The notes below the pieces were generated by a model. The model was not told the DNA's origin. It made no database searches and saw only the letters and a program-made list of their open reading frames with translations. Below are positions 34,030 to 45,916 of a DNA stretch of 64,000 bases, in pieces. Each line of letters starts with the position of its first letter. Positions within the stretch are counted from its first letter, which is position 1. The stretch lies in NCBI GenBank assembly GCA_028386065.3, contig JAKUCV010004308.1, positions 203,461 to 267,460 of the forward strand. The letters are read 5' to 3'. This stretch comes from Turnera subulata. Lineage: Eukaryota; Streptophyta; Magnoliopsida; Malpighiales; Passifloraceae. Both the position numbers and the translations under genes were made by a program.

Positions 34030-35577
34030 CATGCTCAGTTCACACACCCATCTCCCCTATGGAAGAATGGGGAATTCTTCATTACATTGCCTTTCAAATT
34101 GAACGAAGATATCAATCCCACAAAGGCATCTCGTCCGTGTATGACACCCTCAGACATGCTTTTAGCCAGAGAAGAAAGTTCACAGCAATTGCAACAAGGT
34201 CTCATTGAACCTGCCAAATCCGAATGGGCATGTCAAGCATTCTATGTGGAGAAACGTACTGAGAAAATTCGGGGAAAAAAAGAGGTTAGTAATTGATTAC
34301 AAGCCTCTTAATTATTTTTTGAGAGATGATAAGTTTCCTCTTCCAAAAATCAATTCCATGTTCCTTCACCTAAGTGATGCACGGATCTTTTCGAAGTTTG
34401 ATTTGAAAGGTGGATTTTGGCAACTTGCTATTGATCCTAAAGATCGTCACAAACTGCTTTTGTATACCGGATGCCCAGTACCAGTGGAAGGTTATGCCTT
34501 TTGGGTTAAAAGTGGCCCCTTCCTTGTTCCAGAAGGCGATGGTCCGAATTTTCCAACCCATCCTGCTCCATACCTTAATCAACATCGATGACATCTTACT
34601 TTTCTCATCTACAGAAGCAGACCACCTAGAGCTCTTGCAATAGTTCTATAACATAGTGCATTTGTATGGTATTATGTTATCAGAAAAGAAAAGTTACATC
34701 GGTGTTACAAAAGTTGATTTTTTGGGAATGCATTTCAAGAATGGTTCTTATCAACCAGGTCCCCACATTGCTCACAAATTAATGAATTTTCCAAATGAGG
34801 ATCTGACACCAAAGCAAATTCAGCAATTTTTGGGAATCGTCAATTACATCCGTGACTTTATCTCAAAGGTTTCACACTATACCAGCCAGCTGTCTAAATT
34901 ATTAAAGAAAAAGGCCCCACCTTGGGGAAAGGAACAGATAGAAGCTGTCAAGGTCTTAAAGCAAATCACTCAGAATCCACCTCCACTCAGAATTCCCACC
35001 AATGGCACAGGAGCCCTTCAGACAGATGCAATCGATGAATACTGGAGAGCAGTACTGATGGAAGACACAGCGGATAAGAAGAGGCATTATTGTGGCCATG
35101 CCAATGGAAAATTTTCTGATGCAGAACTCCATTACCACACCACTCATAAAGAACTGTTAGCAGTCAAATACGACATTAAAAAGTTTTGAGTTCCATCTTG
35201 TCAACCATCGCTTCATTGTGGAAATGGACAACTCATCTTTCCTGAAGCTGTTAGACTTCAAGAACAAAAGAGTACCAGATAAACAACTCCTAAGTTGGAA
35301 ACAGTGGTTTGATAAGTATGACTTCCAAGTCAAGCATATAAAAGGAGATTCCAATCTCATTCAAGATATGCTTTCCAGACCACCCAAGACATTCCATTTG
35401 GTTTCCAAATTCAACATCGTTCCAGTTATCTTTGTGGCTTCCTCATCAGAGCCGTACAGGAGAATTCCTGCTCAACCAGCGGCATGGACAGACATGGCAA
35501 CCAATAACCCTAATTTTCCAGAAACTCTTCACCCTAATTCTGATCTTTACTCAATTCGTGAATTTGTAAGGAATTAA
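34030..35577 (+). pseudogene. Pararetrovirus reverse transcriptase and RNase H
   Basis: RT motifs in order: LVIDYKPLNYF, FSKFDLKGGFWQLAIDPKD, VMPFGLKVAPSLFQKA and the catalytic IDDILLFS near 34584. Then come VDFLGMHF, QFLGIVNYIRDF and RNase H (LQTDAIDEYW, DAELHYHTTHKELLAVKY, VEMDNSSF). The frame changes near 34290, 34470, 34640 and 35188, and there is a stop near 34641. The sequence ends at a stop at 35577. Confidence 0.88.
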
Positions 35578-36080
35578 CTTTTCCATTATCTCACCATTTT
35601 CCTCCAAGACCAAGGTGTTAGTCTTTCTCAGACCTTTCAGTCCCATTACTTTCCAGACCACCCATTCAGGAGAATAAGCCTTATCCATTGTTAAGATTTC
35701 TCTGAAGATGAGCTTCGGTACAACTGATGCCTGTTCACACTTTATTATAGCATCTTCAGAATTAAGGCACTTGAAATGTTTGAATTCCTCATGGACGCAG
35801 AAAATAGCTCATCCAATCAGTGGACTTTTCTCTAGTGGATGTCTCCTCTAAGTCGGTGGCGTACTTGGATCAAAACAGCGCTTGACATGCTGCCCCTTGG
35901 ACACAGACCACTGCTTTACATGACATTTTTTGCGCACCGACCCTATTGTGGAACCCCTCCACATCCTCATCCTGTTGTTAAACCATGGGAATCTTAACTT
36001 GCATCTCCACCTCCAAGGTCCCTTTCTGAATTTTATCGTGCACCACCACCACATTCATGTTCTACCCCCTCAAGAAGCTT
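35578..36080 (+). other. Pararetrovirus sequence downstream of RNase H
   Basis: Non-coding or badly decayed. Its last part (about 35996-36080) is repeated with few differences at 38364-38443, on the other side of the gypsy LTR. No protein is recognised. Confidence 0.5.
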
Positions 36081-38356
36081 TAACACCATTCTTCTCTTCT
36101 TTTTTATTTTTCTTTCCTCTTCTGCTTTTTGTCTCTTTCGCATATGTGGGGTTGAATCGATTCTAAGTTGGTTGTATTATGTGTTGGGTCGTTCACGGTG
36201 GCGGGGCGGTATGCCTTGTTTGCAAGTGCTGTGAAATTCGGGTAGATATGATCCTATGGTGGCCAAAATAAATATTTTGGGTTTGTGAGTCTACTTTCCT
36301 GGTGAGTCTTCTATCCACAAATTGAAATGTTCAATGATCGTTGGATGTATTTGTGGACTGCCAAATGGTGAACCTGGTTTTTAGTTGAGTTTTATCATCT
36401 TATAAGACTTACCGAGAATTTTCTGTTCTAAATCGATAATAATACATCAAATTCCATCATGCACGGCTTTGATTTTATATTAAGCGCACTACAAATTGCT
36501 TGTCTTTGTCTTGTAGTCATGAGTCTGCCACTTACTTGCAAGAACATTTGTCCATTTACATGTCTAGGTTTGATAAGCTAAACACGTGGATTCAGCCTAT
36601 ATTTAATCTTGTACAACTTTGACTACTGTGGACTTGAATCAAGTTTGGATGAGTTTATATAACTTGTATCAATATCCTTACTTCTCAAATTATTACTTCT
36701 ACTAACAATGTTATATTAGGAAAATGACATTCTTTGACAAATGTCTCATCTTAAGTGTGAGTTGGCTTTGTGGAAACAAGCATGTGAACTTTTGGTTTCG
36801 CTTAACCGTAATAATATCAAATTTGTTTCAACGCAAGGGTAATAAACCAAGTCTTATTAATACCGAATGGGCATGTAGTGGGTTAAGGCTTGCACCATTA
36901 GTGCATAGTTTTCACTCATAGTTTATTCTGGGCACGGTTCTTGCATGTATAAAAGCTATGATCACATATGGTTAACATCATTCTTGGTTTCCAGTCTCAT
37001 GCTGTGGCTTGTATGCTTGATTTTTCACTGAGCCTGACTAATGTTTTCTAAAATGATTTTAACTTATCAAAGGAATTATATTTTGATAAGTAGGCTTAAA
37101 TTGTTATAATCTTATTATGGGTTAAATGTTAATGTCAGTATGGTTATATAAATCATATGCTAGCGCCCATGCTTCTTTAATATTTTGTTGTGCTATATGG
37201 GTGATTGCTTTCTATATAATTATAGGAATCCAAAAATGTCAAGGTAGGAGATGGCTTTATCCTCCAAGGCGTTTCTAACAATCAAGTGAGGACTTATAAG
37301 CCTTGTTATGTTGTACTGCCCATGATACTCGGGTTATCGGTTCTTATGAATTTATGCGATGGTTATGGACAAGTGTGATCTACGCATATGTATATACTTG
37401 ACATGCTGCTTGTCTTGGCTTGGTTGATTACTTGTTGCTTATTGTCTTGCATATGCTTTGATGAAATGATTTCTGTTATGATGTTGCATTTCGTGCTGTC
37501 TTATTACAATTGGGCCGATGGCCATGACATGAGTAGGGTATGTTGTACACGTGACGTGTACATGGAATCAAAACTTATACTAAAGGAACATAGCTGCAAT
37601 GCTAGGTTGATAACTAAAACAAGATAATTTCTACTGCAGGGCTGTTCACCGGTTGGTTCGAGCGGGTACATTGACACCCCTCGGGTTGCATGCGGTATAG
37701 CATGGTATATGCAGTTTAGCATATGGGTCTGTAATGACCGGTTTCTACCTCCCTCTTTCTACATCCCTCTATCTCTCTGTCTCTCTCTCCTGGTTATATT
37801 TGGGCTTGTGCCCGGAGGGCTTATGCCCTGGTTGTCTCATGAGATGTGACCGAGCTCGACGCACGTAGTATGGGGCCCTAATAAAATACACAAACCGAAT
37901 ACACATTAGAGAATCTAATAAGAAGATAAAACCTTATGGGTTAAAGTCTGTGATGACTTGTTTGTGCACTGGGCTTGATGTGCACTGTGGCGGTTATTGC
38001 CAAGTCCCGTTGTACTCGTTGTTGACTTGTACATGTGTATAATTTGGTTTATTTCTTTATGGTGAGACAGTGGTTGGTCTCACCCCTCACAGACTTTATG
38101 CAGGTTAACTGATCGATGATCAGGAGTGCATATCAGCATGTGGCGGTGCTTTCCTCCTCGGATCGGATCCATAGAGTTCACTGCATACCTGTTTTTATGT
38201 TGTCTTCTGCTGCATACTTGCTTCCTTGTATAATTTATTGCATAATTGTATGTTTATTATGTTGTTTGTATCGTATTCCGGGTAGAAAGGGCAATTTGGT
38301 CTTTTCACATATTTTAATTAATTAAATTGAACGATTTGGGTACGGGCGTTTCACTC
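36081..38356 (+). mobile_element. 5'-truncated gypsy LTR inside the pararetrovirus
   Basis: The right half matches the solo LTR at 17574-20716, for example the GCATGCGG(G/T)ATAGCATGG block, TGGTTGTCTCATGAGA, and the end TACGGGCGTTTCA. The left end lacks the TGTAA start, so it is truncated; the exact edge is uncertain (about 36081-36100). No 5-bp duplication is found. Confidence 0.75.
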
Positions 38357-39100
38357 TTTTCTTGCTTCTCCACCTGCAAGGTCCCTTTCTGAATTTTATC
38401 GTGCACCAACACCACAATCATGTTCTACCCCCTCAAGAAGCTTTCTTCAAAGGGCTTGGAAAAGTCCGCGTTTTCTTAATGGGTTCAATTATGAGGCTGT
38501 CAGCCAAATTTCCTCCACGGCCATGGTACCATTGTCTCCCACTCCGCCGCCGGTCCCATAGACATTATTTCAAGATTCGCAGAATCCATACTCTCAAGCA
38601 ACGTGTCAACTGGATGCCACTCGGGACTCTGATGAAGCAGAAGCAAATTATTGGCATCACCGTGATACACAAAAAGTCGATAGTCATGATTCAATGATGG
38701 ACCCTGAAGACGTCATCCTCAGTCCTAGTCATGAGCCCATTCATAAATAATGGAGCTTCCTTGTCAGTATCAAATTCTGTATGATAAATAAAGTGGGAAA
38801 CTGTAGCCCCCACTACTTTACTTTATTTTTGTGTCCGTTTGTAAAGTGGGAATCTGTGGTCCCACTACTTTATTTTATGTTGTGTCAGTTTGTGGTCACG
38901 TCACCACTCTGTATTGTCCTTTAATAATTGAGTCCTTTAGTCATGTAAATTGGTTGAGACCCCCAACTATAAATATAAGGGTTTTCAAGTTGTAAGTATC
39001 AGAGGACATGTTCTGATTCATTCCTCAGTCTTGTATAATAAACCATAAGTTTCTAAACATTCTCTCTTGGTTTTCGAACACTCCTAGCTTAGGATTATGA
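38357..39100 (+). promoter_or_regulatory. Pararetrovirus intergenic region with TATA box and poly(A) signal
   Basis: A TATA box (CTATAAATATAAGG, 38968-38980) is followed 60 bp later by AATAAA (39037-39042). The close spacing of promoter and polyadenylation signal, which lets a circular genome be read all the way round, is typical of caulimovirid intergenic regions. The upstream part may encode the end of a second ORF, but frames are too decayed to say. A duplicated motif, AAAGTGGGAA, is at 38791 and 38845. Confidence 0.6.
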
Positions 39101-39154
39101 AACTGTTTAATGATGTTCTTGATCCTACAAGAACGATCCCTTAGACTAACTAGA

Positions 39155-39600
39155 TTACAAGATTTCAAGAGTAACATATTGCTCAACAGTTGAAGAGTTC
39201 AATGTGCACTGAGAATGTTTTGATGACTGGACATATTCTTTGATTGATGGTCTTCTGGTGGAAATTAGAGTTTTAATAGAACGGGAAAGTGATCCTTTTT
39301 TGAAGATAGTGTATGGATTAACCAGAGGAAGGAGTGAGTCCTCAACTCTAGCTTCTTCTGGAATATGGGTAATCTCTACTAAATGATCTATTTTGTTTGT
39401 AAGGGATGTTCGTGCGGTGCCTGGAATGGTGATAGATGAGGTTATGGTATTTAATGGCGGAGTAGTTTCCATGATTGGAAGGTTTGATTTTCGACTAACT
39501 CACAGCGTTGGGCTATGATCCTATTTAATGATAATCTTGGTATGGGTACTCTCCCCATAAGAGCCGTGTGGCTCCGCTACCACAGAGAGACGAGATTCCT
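39155..39600 (-). pseudogene. Inverted pararetrovirus-like 5' leader and ORF start
   Basis: On the minus strand TGGTAGCGGAGCC (39570-39582), a Met-tRNA-type primer site, is followed about 100 bp on by an ATG opening a 105-codon frame (METTPPLNTITSSI). In caulimovirids the primer site precedes the first ORF, so this may be the start of the movement-protein-containing ORF in reverse orientation. The peptide itself is not recognised, and another retroelement leader is possible. Confidence 0.4.
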
Positions 39601-40680
39601 TAGCTTAACTTATTACTCAGGTGAGATGAAGGATCCATACTGATGATGACAAAATAATCTACTAAACGAGGATTATTATTTGGCCAAATTTTACATACAC
39701 TTATGGTGATAAATATGTGACGATTATCAGGTATGCCATGTAGGTGATAAGTCGGTCTAAAGAAAGACTTATTATTTGACAGGCCTAATTGTCAATATTT
39801 GATCACTGCACTTAGGGTACCACTTGCAAATTGATATTTTCTGTTCAAAAACTAAAATATCAATATTGTGTTAGGTATTTTGTTGGGGCCCACCACACGG
39901 ATTGAATTTGATTACTATGTTTTGCATACAGTTTAAGGAAATGTGAGTTGAATATTTTTAATTCTCTATTAAGTTGTAGCTTCAGCTTGTATGGTGTGTA
40001 TAAGTATCAATGTTATGTGATGCTGAATGACATAAACTTTGATATTTGGATGAGAACATTATGATTGTTCTCAATTGCATAAGATATGGGCTTTGCACTA
40101 CGGAAAGACTAACTTACCCCTCATACAGAAAAAAAATTTCCCATAAGGTTAAACGGGATATTTAGAGGTGGGAATGTTATAATCGCATGAGTCTCATGAT
40201 CATAAGACATGCAATTCCAGAAACCTTCAGGGGGCAGTATGTCCAATGAGAATAAAGTTAAAAGTATTTTTTCTGAGAAACTATAAAAGCACTTTGCAAA
40301 GAGCATAAAGGTTGAAACAAATTTATCAGTATCAAAATTTGTTTCTACATGCATAAGGATACAAGGAGTATATCATGGAGATGTCTCATTTTTCCCCTAA
40401 ACTTAAAGGCATTAAAGTTAGAGCATTTTAAAGTTTTACTCATATTTGGTACTTATATATCTTCTTGCACTCTATGGTGGATCTAAAGTGAGTTAAATAC
40501 TCATATGGAATCAAGATTTCCTAATGAGATTATTATGTGGCAGAAGATGATATATATTTGAATAGAGCAACTAGAAAAAAAAATGCTTGCTTGGCAAATT
40601 CCTCTAAGGAATAAAAAAAAAAGGAAAGAGGAAATAAAGCTGCAATTGGGATACCACGAAGGAAAGTGCAAAAACAACAA

Positions 40681-41110
40681 ACTTTAGTATTTATTTGTTC
40701 TTTTTGCAAGGTGGGTGGAAACAATGAAATATCCTAACTATACACCATTGGGCATGTTGAGAAAGGTACTTAGTTTGTTTTTGAAGTTAATTTGACTTAT
40801 GTACCAAGACACACTATATGGATAGATTTTAGTTTTACTATTCAGATAAGTGTATCCATGCAAGATTTATTGATGTGTCAAAAGCCAAATGATATTGAAA
40901 GATACATCTTTATGGGGCAGTGGCATGCGAATCAAGGTTGCTAATGAGAACTAAATTGTATTTGAATTTGAAAGAGACCTTTTTGTTACCTACTTTTGAA
41001 GAATTTGGATCTGAAGATAGGCAGCTACTACTTTATTAAGTAACTTTGAATAATTATGGGGTTTCAAGTTCTTTTTCCCACAATCTAGTTATTTTGTGGC
41101 AGTAATCCAA
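40681..41110 (+). pseudogene. Copia-4 gag-end and protease relic
   Basis: Weak coding signal on the plus strand. Fragments such as CSFCKKGG, then LLMCQKPNDIERYIFMG and TKLYLNLKETFLLPTF, follow the order of the protease region in other plant copia elements (knuckle, active site, then LxLxxTxxVP). The D-S-G itself is not preserved and frames shift repeatedly. Confidence 0.5.
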
Positions 41111-41346
41111 ATTTCTTGAGGAAATTGAGTTTGGAGGGGACGATAAGATGGAAAATGTTGTCTTTGAAGAGGAATTTATTTCTTTTCTTATGGTTTTTAT
41201 AGACAATGATTAGGTTTCTATTATTGATGTTATTCAAGATAACATTATAGCAGTCTTTCTCTGAAATTCAGAAATCATTCATAACTTTCAAACTCAACAA
41301 CCTCAAGAACAAGTGTTACTAAACCATTCTACTTGAGAGTGGAGAA

Positions 41347-42060
41347 GTGCAAATTTGGACGATTATATTGTCTTTTCCTAAGAACATAAAGGATGATGTA
41401 GGATTGATGGAAGAAGAGCTTATCTCCTTCCATCAAGTGATAAAGGGTTCTTATCCTCAAAAGTGGAATGGTGCCATGAATGACGAGATTAAGTCTATGA
41501 AAGACAAAGATATTTATGATCTTGATGAATTGCCTGAAGGTGAGCAACCGATTGATTACAAATAGTTATTTGACACCAAAAGTACTCAAATGGAAATTTT
41601 AAAAGATATAAGGCTCGTCTTGTCATAAAGGATTACACTCTAAAGGAAGGCATTGGTTCCAAAGAGACTTTCTCTCCGGTTTCTAGGAAAGACTCTTTAA
41701 AGAAAATAATGTCACTTGTAGCTTGTTTTGTCGTTAAGTTATTCAGATGGATGTAAAGATTGTGTTTCTCAATGGCAACATTGATGAGGCAATTTATATG
41801 GTGTAACCAGAGAATTTGTGCTGGTAGACTCAAGAAAAATGATTTGCAAATTAAAGGAATTCATTTATAAGCTTAAACAAGCTTCCTGTCAATGGTACAA
41901 CTATTTTTATTTAATAATGTTCTCGTATAGTTTTGAGATAAATATAGGCGATTATTTTGTATACCATAAGTTTAGCGGGAGTAAAGTCATTTGTCTGGTC
42001 CTATATGTCAACGACATATCATTTGCTAATAGCGAGCTATGCATAAAGTATAAACCAAGA
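41347..42060 (+). pseudogene. Copia-4 reverse transcriptase relic
   Basis: Readable RVT_2 landmarks are PQKWNGAMNDEIKSMKDKD, LPEGEQPIDYK, IQMDVKIVFLNGNIDEAIY and LKEFIYKLKQAS. The catalytic box is mutated to LVLYVNDISFAN (YVND for YVDD). Stops at 41563 and about 41803 and frame changes break it. Confidence 0.82.
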
Positions 42061-42069
42061 AGTTTCTAA

Positions 42070-42660
42070 TAGTTTTAGAAACAAAAGGTCTTGGTATCGC
42101 CTATTTTGTCTTAGGAATTCAGATACGTTGAGATTATTCTCGAGGTATTCTTGATCTGTCACAAAAGAGTTGTCTTGCTATGGTTCTTAGCGAATTGGCA
42201 ATTGAGGATTATAAACCAGAAAATATCCCTATTATAAAGGATGCATTTACAACTAAAGGTTTTATATATACTCAAGTATGCATGCATCTGAATATAGCAT
42301 ACACTCTCTAGATATTGGATAGATTATGCTTCTTCCAGTATGGCAACTGAGTTTATAGCCTGTTTTGGAGCATCCGAATATGAAATATGGCTACATAATT
42401 GTCACTAAGCTCCAAACAATGGATGGTATTGGTAAGCCATTAGGAATGTTGTGTGACAATTAATAAGTCATAGTGTATTCCATCATTAACAGCACTCATT
42501 AAATTTTTGTTGTTAAATAAAGAGTCTATAGAGAACAAGTGCATATAGAACATATTGGGACAAACTCCATTGTTGCGAATTTCGCTCATTAAAGAGATTG
42601 CCAATTAAGGGTTTTCATGAGCATTCTGCTCATATGAGCTTTAGATTTTTCATTATTTGA
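42070..42660 (+). pseudogene. Copia-4 RNase H relic
   Basis: GIAYFVLGIQIRRDYSRG and LDLSQKSCL continue the RT connection, followed by scattered RNase H pieces ending near the usual tail (HIGTNSIVA, HEHSAHMSF). Heavily decayed. Confidence 0.6.
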
Positions 42661-43062
42661 CGAAATACAGTTTCAGTGGGAGTTTGTGTTTTGTTGTTCT
42701 TATTTTTAGACGCACTTGGTATTTCTGCAGAATAAAGTACAGATGGTTTATTTATTCTCTGAACATGTTATTATGGTTTGATCTCATAAAGATTTGAGGA
42801 CCAGTTGGAGATAGGCATATATGATCACATGATATGTAATTTCCATTTTACACATCCATACTTGATCTATGTCATTGAATATGTTAGTATGGTGACCATT
42901 GATGGGTCCAGTTACAAATAAGTGTAACGAAGGCCGCATTGATCTCATGCTAATAAAGTAGATGGACCTGATTGTTTAAAGAGATGTTTCATGAAAGACA
43001 GTCAATTTGTACACACTCTGGAATGTAATTGTCTCAAGAATAATATAGCCTAAGTGGGAGAT
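42661..43062 (+). other. Copia-4 3' untranslated region and polypurine tract
   Basis: No coding signal. The polypurine tract TAAGTGGGAGAT (43051-43062) abuts the 3' LTR, as in many plant copia elements. Confidence 0.7.
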
Positions 43063-43495
43063 TGTTGGAATTAATTAAAATTATGGGCTTATATTATTAA
43101 TGAAAATTATATTATAGACTGTCTTATTTTATTGGGCCATTAAGTGATCTATTTTGGGCTTTGAAACATCTATTTTGCTATGGTCTCTAATTATGTGTAG
43201 AAACCCAATACTAGTAAATTATGGTTTTATGGGAACCCTAGTTGACCTAGTATACAAAGAATAACATATAGGTTTGTGTTCCCCAAGATTATTCCTGCGT
43301 CAGTTTTCTCTGCCCCATCACAGAAAAACACACAAGGCGTTGGAACCAAATCTTGGAAGCTCCTAATCCTCTCATGTCACCGTTCAAGTTTGTTCATCAT
43401 GGATTCAAGTACGCCTTACTTCTATACATGATTATTGTTCTTGATTGTCTAATAATTTATCAAGATATTTAAGGCATAAAATAATTATTCTAATA
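43063..43495 (+). repeat. Copia-4 3' LTR
   Basis: 433 bp, starts TGTTGGAATTA and ends TTATTCTAATA, followed by the duplication GATGC. It matches the 5' LTR throughout with scattered changes and a 12-bp indel near 43400. Confidence 0.93.
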
Positions 43496-43740
43496 GATGC
43501 AACCCACATTCATGATAAAATTTGCACTGGTTTGAAATTTTCATGTTTAATCTGTAAAATATAACTAATGTTAACATATTACAAACAAAAATATATTATT
43601 CGAAAGTGGATAACCAAATATCTACTTCACCAAATTAAAGTTAAATATAGACAGTAAGGGAATATATAGTTCTCACATATCAAAATTATGTGGGAATACT
43701 AAAGCCAAGAAGCCAAAACCCGCAACGAAGCGCGGCTAGT
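43496..43740 (+). mobile_element. Helitron 3' end
   Basis: The sequence CCGCAACGAAGCGCGGCTAGT ends at 43740. It is a GC hairpin followed directly by CTAGT and then AT-rich DNA, the hallmark of Helitron 3' ends. The body must lie to the left, so copia-4 jumped into this Helitron. The 5' end was not located. Confidence 0.72.
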
Positions 43741-43958
43741 ATTTTTCTATAACAGATTTCTCATTTACATATATTAGTAAGTTTTAAGTAACAATATTTT
43801 CTTTATTTTTTCATAATGCTTATCTTAATCTAACTTTGTTAAATTTTTGTAAGACATGATTTTTCGATGGAGTATTTATAATCATAAAAATTGTTGGCCC
43901 AAAAGTGCCTAATAGTAATTGATTAGGCGTAACTATTGAAGCTGGTTATGCAAAGGGT

Positions 43959-45071
43959 TGTTGACACAGGCAGTGTGATGTGATTCTGAGGGTGTATTTG
44001 CTTCACAAGGTAGTTAGTTTGCTCATTAAACAGGCATGCGCCCCTGATAATTGCGTCGGGTTGAATTAGGCTTCAAACCTTTTCGGACAGAAAGATTTGG
44101 TTTTTGTGATACCGAATCTTGAAAGCACTTGGCAAGCATTGTGAAGCAAGAAAGCAAGTAGGAAGAGTAAGAGAGAATGAACACAGATGATTTAGAGTGG
44201 TTCCCTCTCACCAGGTACTCCACTACCTAAAGATTCCTCTCTTTAGGATTTCAAACTCTCACTATCCTTAAGTTTTTGCGGGTTCAACTTTAACCTTTAC
44301 AAACATAAGCTTTTCTAGGCTAAGCTCTAACCTACCCTCAAATCTAATCCTAAACTTGAATACCCAATAAATCTAATCCTGGACTTGAATACCCAGCAAA
44401 TCTATTCCAAGACTTGCTTACAAATTACCTTTTGAATGTGTCTTACAAAGCAAGCAAAAAAAACCAGATCAGAGACCATGATTTCAAGCACAAGTCTATA
44501 CTTAGATTTTTGCGCAATAGCTGGGATAATTCTTCAGAGGTGTAATGGACCCCTTTTATAGAATCTGAGTATGGAAAAAATCAACTGCAATGGATCATTA
44601 TACTCCTAGTTGACTGCAGTTCGTTAAAGCTTCAGTTTGGTACCGTTGTACTATGTCAACTCCTTGGTTGCAAAGAATTACCAAATCTGGAAAATTTGGA
44701 CCACCATCTTGAGTTGAGTAGGATTTAGGTGGGAAAGTCTTCCGAACTTCTATAAATTCTTCCCTCTTACTTGTTCTTCAGTTCAAACCATTGGAAGTGG
44801 GTTTTAATTGCCCGGAGGACCACATGCAACTTGCACAAAAGGTTGAAATTGACAGCTCGCAGATATGGTTGCATCAAAAACCATCTGGCGTGTTTTTGAG
44901 ATATGGTTTTAACAAAAACCATAATTCCTCCTGTAAGCTAAAATCAACATAAGAAAAGCTAAAAGCACACTTGTAATTTGTTAGCCATCAAAACCATTTA
45001 TGCAACATGACAAACCATGGTTAATCCACTAGTCAACATTAGGAGGTGATTAACCCAATTTTTGGTCAACA
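43959..45071 (-). repeat. Copia-5 3' LTR
   Basis: 1113 bp with ends TGTTGACA and GGTCAACA. On the minus strand, AAAAAGGGGGAGAT lies directly before it as the polypurine tract (45072-45085). AGGGT at 43954-43958 may be one half of the target duplication, but the other is lost. Confidence 0.82.
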
Positions 45072-45916
45072 ATCTCCCCCTTTTTGATGATGAAAAATTC
45101 GTGTTGATTTCATCTTTAACAAGGGTTAAAAATATTTCCATACAATTTTAAAAGCTCCCCCTATTTTGTTTCTCCCTCTTTCAAAAATATTTTTGTAATT
45201 CAACAAGGATAAATTTTCGAAAGCAATTTAAAGCATTCCTTGTGAATTTTATCTTAGCATACTAGGCCAATGATCTCCCTCTTTGGTTTCCGATTTCTGC
45301 ATATAAGATTAGTCGAATGTATAGAGAAATATGAAGTAGTGCAGCATTCAACAATATCAATTTTGGTTTTTGACAGAAACCAAATCGAAGGTATAAGTGT
45401 GGTTTCCATTTCCATACTTCCTGCATAAGACTTAATTAGACAGATCAAAGATATGGTTTTAACAACAACCATAACGTCCATATCATCATAAGATTAATCA
45501 GTAACATCAACTGATTCTTCATATCATACTCCCTGCATAATCACGATTCTGGTCATCATAAGATTAATCAGTAACAACAACTAATTCTTCATATCATACT
45601 CCCTGCATAATCACGATTCTGGTTTTTCATACAAACCATATCCATACTTGTTCCCGCATAATAAATCAACCACATACAATTTCTCCCCTTTCTGGCATCA
45701 ACAGAAAGAGTACACAAGTATAGAAAAATGCAAAGATCATGCAGAAATGAACATTCAAAAGAGTAATATCCAAACATAATATCCAAACATTCCAACAAAA
45801 TATTCAAAAATATACAAAATATTCGAGAATAGCAACAAGAACCAGAATAAGAACCAAATCAGAGTACTTAGATGAATGCAATGCATGAGTCCTAAAGCAT
45901 CAGATCAAGAAAGGCT
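45072..45916 (-). other. Copia-5 3' untranslated region
   Basis: No gene. It contains an imperfect tandem duplication of about 64 bp (CATCATAAGATTAATCAGTAAC at 45485 and 45553, each followed by ACTCCCTGCATAATCACGAT). Several C-rich runs are further purine tracts on the sense strand. Confidence 0.6.

Larger units (their letters stand above)
32334..39600. mobile_element. Endogenous pararetrovirus (Caulimoviridae, florendovirus-like), rearranged
   Basis: A block inside copia-4 carries, on the plus strand, coat-protein-like sequence, a CCHC knuckle, an aspartic protease, reverse transcriptase and RNase H in pararetrovirus order and without integrase. An intergenic promoter-like region follows. 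A truncated gypsy LTR interrupts it (36081-38356), and a primer site with a short ORF lies in the opposite orientation at 39155-39582. Reading frames are broken by several stops and frameshifts, so it is a fossil. The family name rests on general similarity of RT and coat region to florendoviruses. Confidence 0.82.
30114..43495 (+). mobile_element. Copia-4: old Ty1/copia element carrying nested insertions
   Basis: LTRs at 30114-30533 and 43063-43495, a perfect target duplication GATGC (30109-30113, 43496-43500), a Met-tRNA-type primer site and a polypurine tract define the ends. The 13.4 kb between them holds decayed copia protease, RT and RNase H plus two foreign blocks: a hAT-like element and a pararetrovirus. 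The LTRs differ at many positions and the final CA of the 3' LTR has become TA, so the insertion is old. 31844-32333 and 39601-40680 are AT-rich internal sequence with no readable gene. Confidence 0.93.

Noticed and set aside
35996..38443. 80-bp repeats as a target-site duplication of the LTR
   Set aside because: LTR elements duplicate about 5 bp; the copies also differ at several positions.
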